Part shown: one piece after another, positions 38,247-47,129 of the stretch
Layout: the number at the start of each line of letters is the position of its first letter
How positions within the stretch are numbered: position 1 is the first letter of the stretch
From: Paraburkholderia haematera
GTDB lineage: Bacteria > Pseudomonadota > Gammaproteobacteria > Burkholderiales > Burkholderiaceae
DNA length: 64,000 nucleotides
Assembly: GCF_905220975.1 (NCBI RefSeq)
Contig: NZ_CAJNBK010000007.1
Location: 1 to 64,000 of the forward strand
Reading direction: 5' to 3'
Program-made: the position numbers and the translations under genes
Notes under the pieces: generated by a model
What the model was told of the DNA's origin: nothing
Seen by the model: only the letters and a program-made list of their open reading frames with translations
The model's database searches: none

Positions 38247-38866
38247 TGGCGAGGGGCAAATTCATCACGTTTGAAGGCATCGACGGTGCCGGCAAGACCA
38301 CCCATCTGGGCTGGTTTCGCGAACGCCTCGAAGAGAAAGTCGCGAGCACCGGCCGCTCGGTCGTGATGACGCGTGAGCCGGGCGGCACGCCGCTTGGCGA
38401 ACAGATTCGCGAGATCGTGCTGCATCAGAAAATGGACCTCGAAACCGAGGCGTTGCTGATGTTCGCGCTACGCCGCCAGCATCTGGCCGAAGTGATCGAG
38501 CCGGCGCTGGCGCGCGGCGACTGGGTGCTGTCCGACCGTTTCACCGACGCGACCTTCGCGTATCAGGGCGGCGGCCGCGGTCTGCCGCGCGACAAGCTGG
38601 AAACGCTCGAACGATGGGTGCAGGGCGGTTTTCAGCCGGACCTGACCGTGCTGTTCGACCTGGCCCCGGAAATCGCCAACGAACGGCGCAGCGCCGCGCG
38701 CAATCCGGATCGGTTCGAAAGCGAGTCGGAGGCATTTTTCAACCGCACCCGTGCCGAATATCTGCGCCGCGCGGAAGAAGCGCCGTACCGGTTCGCTATC
38801 ATTGACTCTTCGCAGAGCATTGCACGTATTCAGAAGCAACTTGAAGAATTGATTGCAGTTCTTTGA
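38243..38866 (+). CDS. tmk: Thymidylate kinase
   Basis: Phosphorylates dTMP to dTDP. In 207 residues the P-loop is [16 protein letters not shown], the DRX-type motif [20 protein letters not shown], and the lid [16 protein letters not shown]. Start overlaps the mltG stop by 4 nt; an alternative ATG is 3 nt further. The mltG-tmk-holB-tatD order is conserved across proteobacteria. Confidence 0.97.
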   Translation: MMARGKFITFEGIDGAGKTTHLGWFRERLEEKVASTGRSVVMTREPGGTPLGEQIREIVLHQKMDLETEALLMFALRRQHLAEVIEPALARGDWVLSDRFTDATFAYQGGGRGLPRDKLETLERWVQGGFQPDLTVLFDLAPEIANERRSAARNPDRFESESEAFFNRTRAEYLRRAEEAPYRFAIIDSSQSIARIQKQLEELIAVL

Positions 38867-38959
38867 TTTCAAAGCAATATAATCCTGAATTATAACAGCG
38901 ACGAAGTTCGCTTGATGCCTCATCAAATATCGTCAACTGATTGATTTAAAAGAGAAACG

Positions 38960-39994
38960 ATGATTTATCCGTGGCAAGCCGATGACTGGAATCGCCTGCA
39001 GCAGTTGCGTGGGCACTGGCCGCACGCCTTGCTGCTCCATGGCCAGGCGGGGATCGGCAAGCTGCGCTTCGCGCAGCACCTGGCGCAAGGGCTTCTGTGC
39101 GAGGCCCAGCAGGCCAACGGCGAGCCTTGCGGCACGTGCGTGGCGTGCAACTGGTTCACGCAGGGCAATCACCCGGACTATCGGATCGTCGTGCCTGAAG
39201 CGCTGGCCGCCGAAGCCGGTCTCGGTAACGCCGCAGAGGAAAAAGCCGAGAAGGCCGACGGCGACGAAGGCAAGAAAACGCGCGCGCCCAGCAAGGAAAT
39301 CAAGATTGAGCAGATTCGTGGCTTGCTCGATTTCGTCGGCGTCGGTTCGCACCGTGGCGGTGCGCGCGTGGTCGTCCTGTATCCCGCCGAGGGGCTGAAC
39401 ATTGCCGCGGCCAACGCGCTCCTGAAAACGCTCGAAGAGCCGCCCGCGGGCGTGGTGTTTTTGATGGTGTCGGCGCGCGTCGATCGCCTGCTGCCCACCA
39501 TTATCAGCCGTTGCCGCCAGTGGCCGATGACGGTCCCCGCGCCAGATGTGGCGACGAAGTGGCTCGCCGCGCAAGGCGTCGCTGAAGCGCCAGCGCTGCT
39601 CGCCGAAGCCGGCGGTGCGCCGCTCACGGCCCTCGCACTGGCGAGCGACGAGAACCGCACGCTGCGTGACTGGACTCTCAAGCAACTGGCCGCCGGCGCC
39701 GACTGCGACGCTTTTGCCTGCGGCGAGGCATTGCAGAAGCTGCCGGTGCCGCTCGTGCTCGGCTGGCTGCAGCGCTGGATGTACGATTTGCTGGCGCAGC
39801 GCGCAGCCGGCACGCCACGCTATTTTCCGCAGGCATCGGCGGCATTGACGCGCTGTGCAGCGCAAGCCGACGCCAGCGCGTTCGCACGCTTCATGCGCAC
39901 CGTGACGCGCCAGCGCGCCGTAGAGAACCATCCGCTGAACGCGCGGTTGGTGTTCGAAGAACTGTTTATCGGCTACCGCGAGCTGTTCGCGTAA
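38960..39994 (+). CDS. holB: DNA polymerase III delta' subunit
   Basis: Clamp-loader subunit of 344 residues. The nucleotide-binding loop LLHGQAGIGKLRFA (27-34) is a canonical Walker A, and zinc-ligand cysteines occur at 47, 57, 60 and 63 (CEAQ, PCGTCVAC). A charged Lys/Glu insertion (EEKAEKADGDEGKKTRAPSK, about 92-112) precedes IKIEQIRGLLDF. NAANALLKTLEEPP matches the SRC-like segment of the AAA fold. A 93-bp AT-rich gap separates it from tmk and may contain an internal promoter. Confidence 0.95.
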   Translation: MIYPWQADDWNRLQQLRGHWPHALLLHGQAGIGKLRFAQHLAQGLLCEAQQANGEPCGTCVACNWFTQGNHPDYRIVVPEALAAEAGLGNAAEEKAEKADGDEGKKTRAPSKEIKIEQIRGLLDFVGVGSHRGGARVVVLYPAEGLNIAAANALLKTLEEPPAGVVFLMVSARVDRLLPTIISRCRQWPMTVPAPDVATKWLAAQGVAEAPALLAEAGGAPLTALALASDENRTLRDWTLKQLAAGADCDAFACGEALQKLPVPLVLGWLQRWMYDLLAQRAAGTPRYFPQASAALTRCAAQADASAFARFMRTVTRQRAVENHPLNARLVFEELFIGYRELFA

Positions 39995-40100
39995 GTCTGT
40001 TGCTGCCGGACGGTCTGCCCGAGGCAGGTGCGCGTTACCGTGCCGCGCCCACCCGTGTGTCCGTCCGCCGATTCGTCCTCCATTTCACGTTCAAATCGCC

Positions 40101-40619
40101 ATGAGCCTTTCTTACCGCGATGCCACGCTCGACGATCTGCCCGCGATCGTCGCCATTTACAACTCGACCGTGCCGTCGCGGCAAGTCACCGCCGATCTCG
40201 AGCCAGTGAGCGTCGAAAGCCGTCTGGCGTGGTTTCACGCGCACGGCCCGCACAAGCGCCCGCTGTGGGTGGTGGAAGATCCGCAGCAGTCCGGGCGGGT
40301 GATTGCGTGGTTGAGCTTCTCTGATTTCTACGGCCGTCCGGCCTATTTGCGCACTGCCGAAGTCAGCATCTATCTGGACGAAAGCGCGCGCGGCAAGGGG
40401 CTCGGCAAGCGACTGCTTGCAGCCTCGCTCGCGACGGCGCCGGCGCTCGGCATCGACACGGTGCTGGGATTTATCTTTGGCCACAATGACGCGAGCCTGC
40501 GCCTGTTCCGGGGGTTCGGTTTCGACACGTGGGGGTCGCTCCCGCGCGTCGCGGTACTGGATGGCGTGGAGCGCGATCTGGTGATTCTCGGCAAGCGGCT
40601 CGACGTGGCTTCCGCTTGA
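40101..40619 (+). CDS. GNAT N-acetyltransferase, phosphinothricin acetyltransferase-like
   Basis: The 172-residue GNAT enzyme starts MSLSYRDATLDDLPAIVAIY, the usual opening of the Pat/MddA group. The acetyl-CoA loop region AEVSIYLDESARGKGLGKRL (about 93-112) contains the R/Q-x-x-G-x-G/A motif as RGKGLG. Homologues acetylate methionine sulfoximine or phosphinothricin-like amino acids; the natural substrate is unknown. It sits between holB and tatD, a slot often occupied by pilZ in related operons. Confidence 0.88.
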   Translation: MSLSYRDATLDDLPAIVAIYNSTVPSRQVTADLEPVSVESRLAWFHAHGPHKRPLWVVEDPQQSGRVIAWLSFSDFYGRPAYLRTAEVSIYLDESARGKGLGKRLLAASLATAPALGIDTVLGFIFGHNDASLRLFRGFGFDTWGSLPRVAVLDGVERDLVILGKRLDVASA

Positions 40620-40676
40620 TTGACGGGCTGAGTACGGCCAGATTCTCACCAAGCTATTTATCAGCAGGACATCATC

Positions 40677-41468
40677 ATGTTTGTCGATTCGCACTGCCAT
40701 ATCAACTTCGAGGGACTCGCCGACCGCCTGCCACAGGTGCTCGAAAACATGCGCAGCCATTCGGTCACGCATGCGCTGTGCGTATCGGTCGACCTGGAGA
40801 CGCTGCCCTCTGTACTGGAGATCGCCAGCCGGCACGAGAACGTGTTCGCGTCGGTCGGGGTGCATCCGGATCATGAGGATATGCGCGAGCCGAGTCTCGC
40901 CGAACTCGTCGAGCTGGCCGGGCATCCGAAGGTGGTCGCGATCGGCGAGACAGGCCTCGACTACTACCGCCTTGAAGGCCGCACGATCGCGGATATGGAA
41001 TGGCAGCGCGAGCGCTTCCGCACCCATATCCGCGCCGCGCACGCCACCATGAAACCACTGATCATTCACACGCGTTCGTCGGCGGAAGACACGCTGCGCA
41101 TTATGGCCGAGGAGCGCGCGAGCGAGCCGGGCGGCGTGATGCATTGCTTTACCGAACCGTGGGCGGTGGCCGAGCAGGCGCTGGCGCAGAACTTTTACAT
41201 TTCGTTGTCAGGCATCGTCACGTTCAAGAGCGCGACCGACGTGCAGGATGTCGCGCGCCGCGTGCCGCTCGAGCGTTTGCTGATCGAAACGGACTCGCCG
41301 TACCTTGCGCCCGTGCCATATCGCGGCAAGCCTAATGAACCTGCGTACGTAAGTTATGTCGGACGCTTCATCGCGCAACAGCGCGACATGCCGGATACGG
41401 CGCTGGCCGCCGCGACGACACAAAACTTCTTCCGGCTTTTCAAGATTCCCGCGCCCGCTGGCGCGTGA
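40677..41468 (+). CDS. tatD: TatD-family metal-dependent hydrolase (deoxyribonuclease)
   Basis: The 263-residue TIM-barrel hydrolase has the metal ligands FVDSHCHINFE, GVHPDHED, AIGETGLDYY, IIHTRSSAED, MHCFTE and IETDSPYLAP in order. TatD proteins act as 3'-5' exonucleases on damaged DNA or as D-aminoacyl hydrolases. Position in the mltG-tmk-holB operon agrees with the conserved ycfH/tatD arrangement. Confidence 0.95.
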   Translation: MFVDSHCHINFEGLADRLPQVLENMRSHSVTHALCVSVDLETLPSVLEIASRHENVFASVGVHPDHEDMREPSLAELVELAGHPKVVAIGETGLDYYRLEGRTIADMEWQRERFRTHIRAAHATMKPLIIHTRSSAEDTLRIMAEERASEPGGVMHCFTEPWAVAEQALAQNFYISLSGIVTFKSATDVQDVARRVPLERLLIETDSPYLAPVPYRGKPNEPAYVSYVGRFIAQQRDMPDTALAAATTQNFFRLFKIPAPAGA

Positions 41469-41520
41469 TTGATAAAGTTGATAAATATCAAAAGGATAGG
41501 AACGTCTCCTAAAGTAAAAC

Positions 41521-42261
41521 ATGAAAAAATATTCGGCTTTGACCGCAGCGTTTCAAGAAGCTTCCGTGGTGCAGACTGCTCTCGGTTCGGTACGCCGCAG
41601 CGCGTCGCACCTCGCGTTGGCCGCTACGCTCGCCTGCGCCGCGCTGACCTCGCTGGTCGCTTCGCCGGTTCAGGCTGCGCCGATCGACTCGCTCATCAAA
41701 TCGGTTAAATTCGACGACGTCGACGGTGTCAACAAGCTGCTCGCCAAGGGCATGGACCCGAACAGCGTCGACAATCAGGGCTTCCCGCTGCTGGTGATTG
41801 CCGCGCGCGAAAAGTCGGACAAGGTGGGCGCCGCGCTGCTCGCCAATCCGAAGACCGACATCGAGATCCAGGACAAGGCCGGCGAGAACGCAATGATGAT
41901 GGCTGCGTTGAACGGCGACCTCGATTTCGTGAAGCAGCTGATCGCGAAGGACGCCGAAGTCAACAAGAAGGGCTGGGCGCCGCTGCACTACGCCGCCGCG
42001 AACGGCCATGACGACATCGTCAAAGTCCTGCTCGACCATTCGGCCTACGTCGACGCGGGCTCGCCGAACGGCACCACGCCGCTGATGATGGCCGCGCGCG
42101 GCGGTCATGTGTCGACGGTGAAGCTTCTGCTCGACAATGGCGCAGACCTCACGGTGAAGAACCAGATCGGCCTGACCGCCCTCGATTTCGCGAAGACCTA
42201 CAAGGAGCCGGACGTAGTCGAAGGACTCACCGCGCGCCTGCAGCAGATGCAACAGAAGTGA
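41521..42261 (+). CDS. Exported ankyrin-repeat protein
   Basis: The 246-residue protein has a long signal sequence (hydrophobic LALAATLACAALTSLVAS, cleavage at PVQA-AP near 57) followed by about five ankyrin repeats, for example DDVDGVNKLLAKGMDPNSVD, GWAPLHYAAANGHDDIVKVL, GTTPLMMAARGGHVSTVKLL and IGLTALDFAKTYKEPDVVEG. It should act in the periplasm by protein-protein contact. It closes the mltG-to-tatD gene string, 52 bp after tatD. Confidence 0.9.
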   Translation: MKKYSALTAAFQEASVVQTALGSVRRSASHLALAATLACAALTSLVASPVQAAPIDSLIKSVKFDDVDGVNKLLAKGMDPNSVDNQGFPLLVIAAREKSDKVGAALLANPKTDIEIQDKAGENAMMMAALNGDLDFVKQLIAKDAEVNKKGWAPLHYAAANGHDDIVKVLLDHSAYVDAGSPNGTTPLMMAARGGHVSTVKLLLDNGADLTVKNQIGLTALDFAKTYKEPDVVEGLTARLQQMQQK

Positions 42262-42448
42262 ACTGCACGGAAAACCGGTGCGCCGGAGTACTGGCGCTCC
42301 GGGCCACGCAAATTTGCCTGAAGATAGCGGCCATTGGCATGCCTGCCGCTTTGCAAAACAGTGCAGAATGACGGCTTGGCGCACGACGAGGCGCGCCGGT
42401 TCGATGCGGCGCAAGACCGCCTGATAAACGACCCTGGAAAGGAACACC

Positions 42449-42805
42449 ATGCTGCGGGCTTTGATTTTCGCCAGCGCGCTTGCCGTACCGCTATCGGCAG
42501 CCGCGTTTACGGGGGGCGACCTCAACAAGCTGTGCACGAAGACCGATGTGGCATCGCGTAGTGCGTGCGCCGCGTATATCGAAGGCGCCGCCGACGGCAT
42601 CTTCAACACGATCGACGCGATCGGCGGCACCACGGGGCCGCGCGTCGGCCAGTACTACTGCCTGCCGGCAGACGCGCGCTCGGCGCAACTCACCGACGCA
42701 GTACGCAAGTACATCGCCGAGAATCCGATCGTCGCGGGCTATAACGCCAGCACGGCGATCTCGCTGGGGCTCGGCAAGGCATTTCCTTGCAAGAGCGGCA
42801 ACTGA
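42449..42805 (+). CDS. Rap1a/Tai-like secreted small protein
   Basis: The 118-residue protein has a signal peptide (MLRALIFASALAVPLSAAAF, cleavage near 19) and a Rap1a/Tai pattern: four Cys at about 29, 40, 71 and 114, AYIEGAADGI and QYYCLPADAR. Some relatives are immunity proteins against type VI amidase effectors, but the wider family is of unknown role. No effector gene or secretion component is adjacent, so an immunity role here is unproven. Confidence 0.78.
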   Translation: MLRALIFASALAVPLSAAAFTGGDLNKLCTKTDVASRSACAAYIEGAADGIFNTIDAIGGTTGPRVGQYYCLPADARSAQLTDAVRKYIAENPIVAGYNASTAISLGLGKAFPCKSGN

Positions 42806-43037
42806 TCGCGTAGTTGAATTGAATGTGTTGTGAATCGCGGCTGACGTCTGCGCCGCGAGCCTGTTTTTATTCCGGCTCACGGTCGGCCGTCCGCACCTCG
42901 AAGCTGTCGGCACGCATGCCTTTCTCCAGTCCGAACGGACGAACGCCTAAGATGTCTACAGGGGTGCCGCGCCGGAATCACGCGATGTGTTCCACCGCAC
43001 ATCGGCCGCGCCGCGCGAACCAGGGAGGACAACTCAC

Positions 43038-44450
43038 ATGGGCCGACTGATCGTCGTGTCGAATCGCGTTGCAACGCCAACGGAAACCAAAGGATCGGCG
43101 GGCGGCCTCGCGGTCGGCGTGTTCGGCGCGCTGAAGGATGCGGGGGGCGTGTGGTTCGGCTGGAGCGGCGACGTGGTGAGCGAGACCGTCGCCAACGCCG
43201 GTCCGACGCTGGAGCAGGACGGCGCAGTGACCTTCGCGACCGTTGGCCTCACGCGCAAGGATTACGACCAGTACTACCGCGGCTTTTCGAACGCGACGCT
43301 GTGGCCGGTGTTCCACTACCGCAACGACCTCGCGCGTTACGAGCGCGACGAGTACGCGGGCTACCGGCGCGTCAATGCATGGCTCGCGCATAAGCTGATC
43401 AAGCTGCTCGAACCCGACGACGTGATCTGGATCCACGACTACCACCTGATCCCGTTCGCCGAGGCGCTGCGTTCCGAGGGCGTCACCAACCGCATCGGTT
43501 TTTTCCTGCATATTCCGTTTCCCGCGCCGCAGATTCTGCTCAACATTCCACCGCACGAAGAGCTGGTGAAGTCGCTGTCGTGCTACGACCTGCTGGGCTT
43601 CCAGACCGCCACCGACGAACTCGCTTTCCACGACTACGTGACGCGCCACGCACGCGGCACCGTGAGCGAGGGCAATCAGGTCGAAGCCTTCGGCCGCAAG
43701 CTGCGTACGGGCGTCTATCGTATCGGCGTATTCCCCGACGAAATCGCGGAACAGGCCAAGCGCTACGAAAGCCGCCAGCACGTGCTCGATCTGAAGCAAA
43801 GTCTGGAGGGCCGCAAGCTGATCATGAGCGTCGACCGGCTCGACTATTCGAAGGGGCTCGTCGAACGGTTTCGCGCCTTCGAGCAGTTGCTGGAACGCTC
43901 GCCCGAATGGCGCGGCAACGTCACGCTGGTGCAGATCGCGCCGCCGACCCGCTCGGACGTCGCCACCTATCAGAAGATCCGCCAGGATCTCGAATACGAA
44001 GCGGGACGCATCAACGGCCGTTATTCGAGCCTCGATTACACGCCGATCCGCTATCTGAATCAGCAATACGACCGCTGGAAGCTGATGTCGCTGTTTCGCG
44101 AATCACAGATCGGCTTTGTCACGCCGTTGCATGACGGTATGAACCTGGTCGCGAAGGAGTATGTCGCCGCGCAAAATCCCGACGACCCAGGCGTGCTAGT
44201 GTTGTCGATTTTCGCCGGTGCGGCGGCGGAGTTGACCGGCGCGCTGCTGGTCAATCCACACGATGCGATTGGCATGTGCGAAGCCTTGCAACGCGCGCTG
44301 CAAATGCCGCTCGACGCGCGCCAGCGGCGTCACGAGATCAATATGGCGGCGCTGCGCAAGAACGATCTTGGCGTGTGGCGCGATACCTTTCTCAACGATT
44401 TGCGCAATGTGCCCGTGCAGAAGCCGGGCAAGGGTGGCGGGCATAAGTAA
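43038..44450 (+). CDS. otsA: Trehalose-6-phosphate synthase
   Basis: GT20 enzyme joining UDP-glucose and glucose-6-phosphate, for osmoprotection. The 470 residues begin MGRLIVVSNRVATP; conserved parts are GSAGGLAVGV, the substrate loop VIWIHDYHLIPFAEALR, MSVDRLDYSKGLVERF and TPLHDGMNLVAKEYVA. GGGAGGAC 9-16 nt upstream of 43038 fixes the start over the upstream ATG at 42987. No otsB phosphatase lies next to it in this window. Confidence 0.95.
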   Translation: MGRLIVVSNRVATPTETKGSAGGLAVGVFGALKDAGGVWFGWSGDVVSETVANAGPTLEQDGAVTFATVGLTRKDYDQYYRGFSNATLWPVFHYRNDLARYERDEYAGYRRVNAWLAHKLIKLLEPDDVIWIHDYHLIPFAEALRSEGVTNRIGFFLHIPFPAPQILLNIPPHEELVKSLSCYDLLGFQTATDELAFHDYVTRHARGTVSEGNQVEAFGRKLRTGVYRIGVFPDEIAEQAKRYESRQHVLDLKQSLEGRKLIMSVDRLDYSKGLVERFRAFEQLLERSPEWRGNVTLVQIAPPTRSDVATYQKIRQDLEYEAGRINGRYSSLDYTPIRYLNQQYDRWKLMSLFRESQIGFVTPLHDGMNLVAKEYVAAQNPDDPGVLVLSIFAGAAAELTGALLVNPHDAIGMCEALQRALQMPLDARQRRHEINMAALRKNDLGVWRDTFLNDLRNVPVQKPGKGGGHK

Positions 44451-44523
44451 TGATGTGTTTGGATGAAGGTGTTTTACTACCAGGAAGCGCCCGGAAGCGC
44501 GCGCTGAGTCGAAAGGTGGCCGC

Positions 44524-45690
44524 ATGCTGAGGACTTTGGCCATCGCCGGGTATCGGTCGCTACGCGAGTTGATCGTCCCGCTCGGGCATTTGAATGTCGT
44601 CACGGGCGCGAATGGCAGCGGGAAATCGAGCGTCTATCGCTCGCTGCGTCTGCTGGCTGAAACCGCGCGCGGCGGCGTGATTACGTCGCTCGCGCGTGAG
44701 GGCGGTTTGCAATCCACGTTGTGGGCCGGACCCGAACGTTTCTCGCGCGCGGTGCTGGCCGGCGAGATGCCCGTTGAGGGCACGCGCCGCAAAGAACCGG
44801 TGAGCCTGCGGCTTGGATTTTCCGGCGATCAATTCGGTTATGCGATTGATCTCGGGTTGCCGCCGCTCGATCGGGCCACCCGGTTTCCCCTCGATCCCAC
44901 GATCAAACGCGAGTGCATCTGGAGCGGCCCGGTGCTGCGTCCGTCGGCCTTGCTGGTCGACCGGCACGGCGCCGCGCTGCGCACGCGTGACGAACAGGGT
45001 GATTGGCAAACCATCCCGCAACCCGTCGCCAGTTTCGACAGCATGATGACGGAGTTCTCCGACCCGCGGACCGCTCCCGAGATGATCACAGTGCGTGAGC
45101 AGATTCGCTCGTGGCGCTTTTACGACCACTTCCGCACGGATGCCGAAGCGCCCGCGCGTCAGTCGCAGATCGGCACGCACACGCCGGTGCTCTCGAACGA
45201 CGGCGCCGATCTTGCCGCGGCCTTGCAAACCATCCGCGAAATTGGCGATCCGGTTGCGCTTGACGCCGCCATCGACGACGCCTTTCCCGGCTCGCGCCTC
45301 GATATCGCCACGCAGGACGGCCGTTTCGACGTGTCGATGCAGCAACACGGCTTGCTGCGGCCGTTGAAGGGCGCGGAACTGTCGGACGGTACCTTGCGCT
45401 ACCTGTTGCTGGTGGCTGCACTGCTGACGCCGCGTCCGCCCGCGCTGCTCGTGCTGAACGAACCCGAGACGAGCTTGCATCCCGATTTGCTGCCGGCTCT
45501 GGCGCGCCTGATCGCGCGGGCTTCAGCGCATTCCCAGGTGCTGGTGGTGTCGCACGCGGCGCGGCTGATCGCGGCGCTCGAGCGGGAGGACGGCAGCCAG
45601 TCGATCGTGCTCGAGAAGCACTTCGGCGCGACGCGCATCGCCGACGCGGACGATCGCGACCTGCCGGGCTGGAAATGGCCGGCGCGATAA
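44524..45690 (+). CDS. AAA-family ATPase, RecF/OLD-like
   Basis: The 388-residue ATPase is of the ABC/SMC-like type. Walker A is GANGSGKSS at 28-36, a signature-like ELSDGTLRYLLL lies near 290, Walker B is LLVLNEPETSLHP near 307-319, and the H-loop is VLVVSHAARLI. The fold resembles single-chain predicted ATPases of the OLD group but lacks a C-terminal TOPRIM nuclease, so it is not a complete OLD defence enzyme. It lies 73 bp downstream of otsA. Function unknown; the nuclease partner, if any, is not adjacent. Confidence 0.82.
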   Translation: MLRTLAIAGYRSLRELIVPLGHLNVVTGANGSGKSSVYRSLRLLAETARGGVITSLAREGGLQSTLWAGPERFSRAVLAGEMPVEGTRRKEPVSLRLGFSGDQFGYAIDLGLPPLDRATRFPLDPTIKRECIWSGPVLRPSALLVDRHGAALRTRDEQGDWQTIPQPVASFDSMMTEFSDPRTAPEMITVREQIRSWRFYDHFRTDAEAPARQSQIGTHTPVLSNDGADLAAALQTIREIGDPVALDAAIDDAFPGSRLDIATQDGRFDVSMQQHGLLRPLKGAELSDGTLRYLLLVAALLTPRPPALLVLNEPETSLHPDLLPALARLIARASAHSQVLVVSHAARLIAALEREDGSQSIVLEKHFGATRIADADDRDLPGWKWPAR

Positions 45691-45742
45691 CAGCCGCGAT
45701 AACAGCCGTGACAACAGCTGCGATAACGGCGGTGAGGCGGAT
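45687..45742. repeat. 12-bp degenerate tandem repeat after the ATPase gene
   Basis: GCGATAACAGCC and close variants (GTGACAACAGCT, GCGATAACGGCG) recur about five times straddling and following the stop codon. The rest of the 270-bp gap to the next gene shows no further structure. Confidence 0.6.
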
Positions 45743-45961
45743 AATGGACGTGCCACTGTATGTAAGCTGGATGTAACAGCACGCAGGAATTGCAAGGCCA
45801 AGGGCATTTTGTTGCGCCCTGATGAATAATGCTTTGATGTGGATGGTGCAGGCGGACGCCCGGCGTTTGCCGCTTTGATGGAGAAGGACCGGCGCTACCA
45901 TTCCCAGCGCCGCTGACGTGCACCGCCATTGGCGCAAGCCGTCAGTTCACGGAGACAAAAA

Positions 45962-47029
45962 ATGAAGATTGCGCAGATCGCCCCCTTGACCGAATCCGTG
46001 CCGCCGAAGCTATACGGCGGCACGGAGCGCGTCGTGTCCTATATCACCGAGGCGCTCGTCGACCTCGGCCATGACGTGACGCTGTTCGCGAGCGGCGATT
46101 CCGTCACGAGCGCCAAGCTCGAAGCGGTCTGGCCAAGCGCACTGCGTCTGGACCCGGGGATCCGCGATCGCATCGCACCCCATATGCTGTTGATGGAACT
46201 GGTGCGCCGCCAGGCCGAAAACTTCGACGTGCTGCATTTTCACCTCGACTACTACTCGTTTTCGGTCTTCAAGCGTCAGGAGACACCCTTCGTCACCACG
46301 ATGCACGGCCGCCTCGATTTGCCCGAGCAGCAACCGGTATTCGACACCTTCAATACCGCGCCGGTGATCTCGATTTCGAATTCGCAGCGCCATCCGTTGC
46401 CGCAGGCCAAATGGCTCACCACCGTCTATCACGGCCTGCCGGAGCAGCTCTACACGCCGCAGCCGGTCGAGCAGAGGTACCTCGCGTTTCTCGGCCGTAT
46501 CTCGCCGGAAAAGCGGGTCGATACCGCGATCCGGATTGCCGGGCGCTGCGGATTGCCGATTCGCATTGCCGCGAAAGTGGACTCGGCCGACCGCGAATAC
46601 TTCGAGCGCGAAATCCGGCCCTTGCTGGACTTGCCGCATGTCGAGTTCATCGGCGAGATCGCGGATCATCAGAAAGCCGAGTTTCTATCCGGCGCGCATG
46701 CGCTGCTGTTCCCGATCGACTGGCCGGAGCCGTTCGGCCTCGTGATGATCGAAGCGATGGCGTGCGGTACGCCGGTGATCGCATTTAACCGCGGCTCGGT
46801 GCCGGAAGTGCTGGATGACGGTGTGACAGGCTTTATCGTCGAAGACGAGATCGGCGCGGTGGCGGCGGTCAATCGCCTGCATAAGGTGCCGCGCTCGGGT
46901 GTGCGGCAACGCTTCGAAGATCGCTTCACGTCGCACCGGATGGCGCGGCAGTATGTGGAGGCGTATCAGTCGGTGATTCGCGCGCAGAAGCGTTCGCGCT
47001 TCAAAGTGATCGATACGTCGGGGAGTTGA
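45962..47029 (+). CDS. Glycosyltransferase, GT4 family
   Basis: The 355-residue GT-B enzyme starts MKIAQIAPLTESVPPKLYGG, the donor/acceptor fold opening typical of GT4 proteins of the RfaB/WcaI type. LAFLGRISPEKRVDTAIRIA and FPIDWPEPFGLVMIEAMACG (EX7E motif) mark the C-terminal nucleotide-sugar domain. GGAG upstream of 45962 supports the start. The substrate is unknown; it is not contiguous with the exopolysaccharide cluster, though it could act on envelope glycans or trehalose-like sugars. A terminator follows. Confidence 0.9.
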   Translation: MKIAQIAPLTESVPPKLYGGTERVVSYITEALVDLGHDVTLFASGDSVTSAKLEAVWPSALRLDPGIRDRIAPHMLLMELVRRQAENFDVLHFHLDYYSFSVFKRQETPFVTTMHGRLDLPEQQPVFDTFNTAPVISISNSQRHPLPQAKWLTTVYHGLPEQLYTPQPVEQRYLAFLGRISPEKRVDTAIRIAGRCGLPIRIAAKVDSADREYFEREIRPLLDLPHVEFIGEIADHQKAEFLSGAHALLFPIDWPEPFGLVMIEAMACGTPVIAFNRGSVPEVLDDGVTGFIVEDEIGAVAAVNRLHKVPRSGVRQRFEDRFTSHRMARQYVEAYQSVIRAQKRSRFKVIDTSGS

Positions 47030-47063
47030 GCGCCGTAGCGTGGCCTGACGCGGCAGAATGAAG

Positions 47064-47096
47064 AACGGCGACGCGCAATGTGCGTCGCCGTTTCTT
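47064..47096. terminator. Terminator between GT4 and the YSC84 lipoprotein
   Basis: AACGGCGACGC and GCGTCGCCGTT form a perfect 11-bp stem with a 7-nt loop followed by TTCTTATT. It lies between convergent genes and probably serves both. Confidence 0.75.
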
Positions 47097-47129
47097 ATTG
47101 CCGCTGCTGCCGGGTAAGCGGGTAGAGGC

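Noticed and set aside
44524..45690. Complete OLD-type or Gabija-like antiphage system
   Set aside because: There is no TOPRIM nuclease domain and no helicase partner next to the ATPase.
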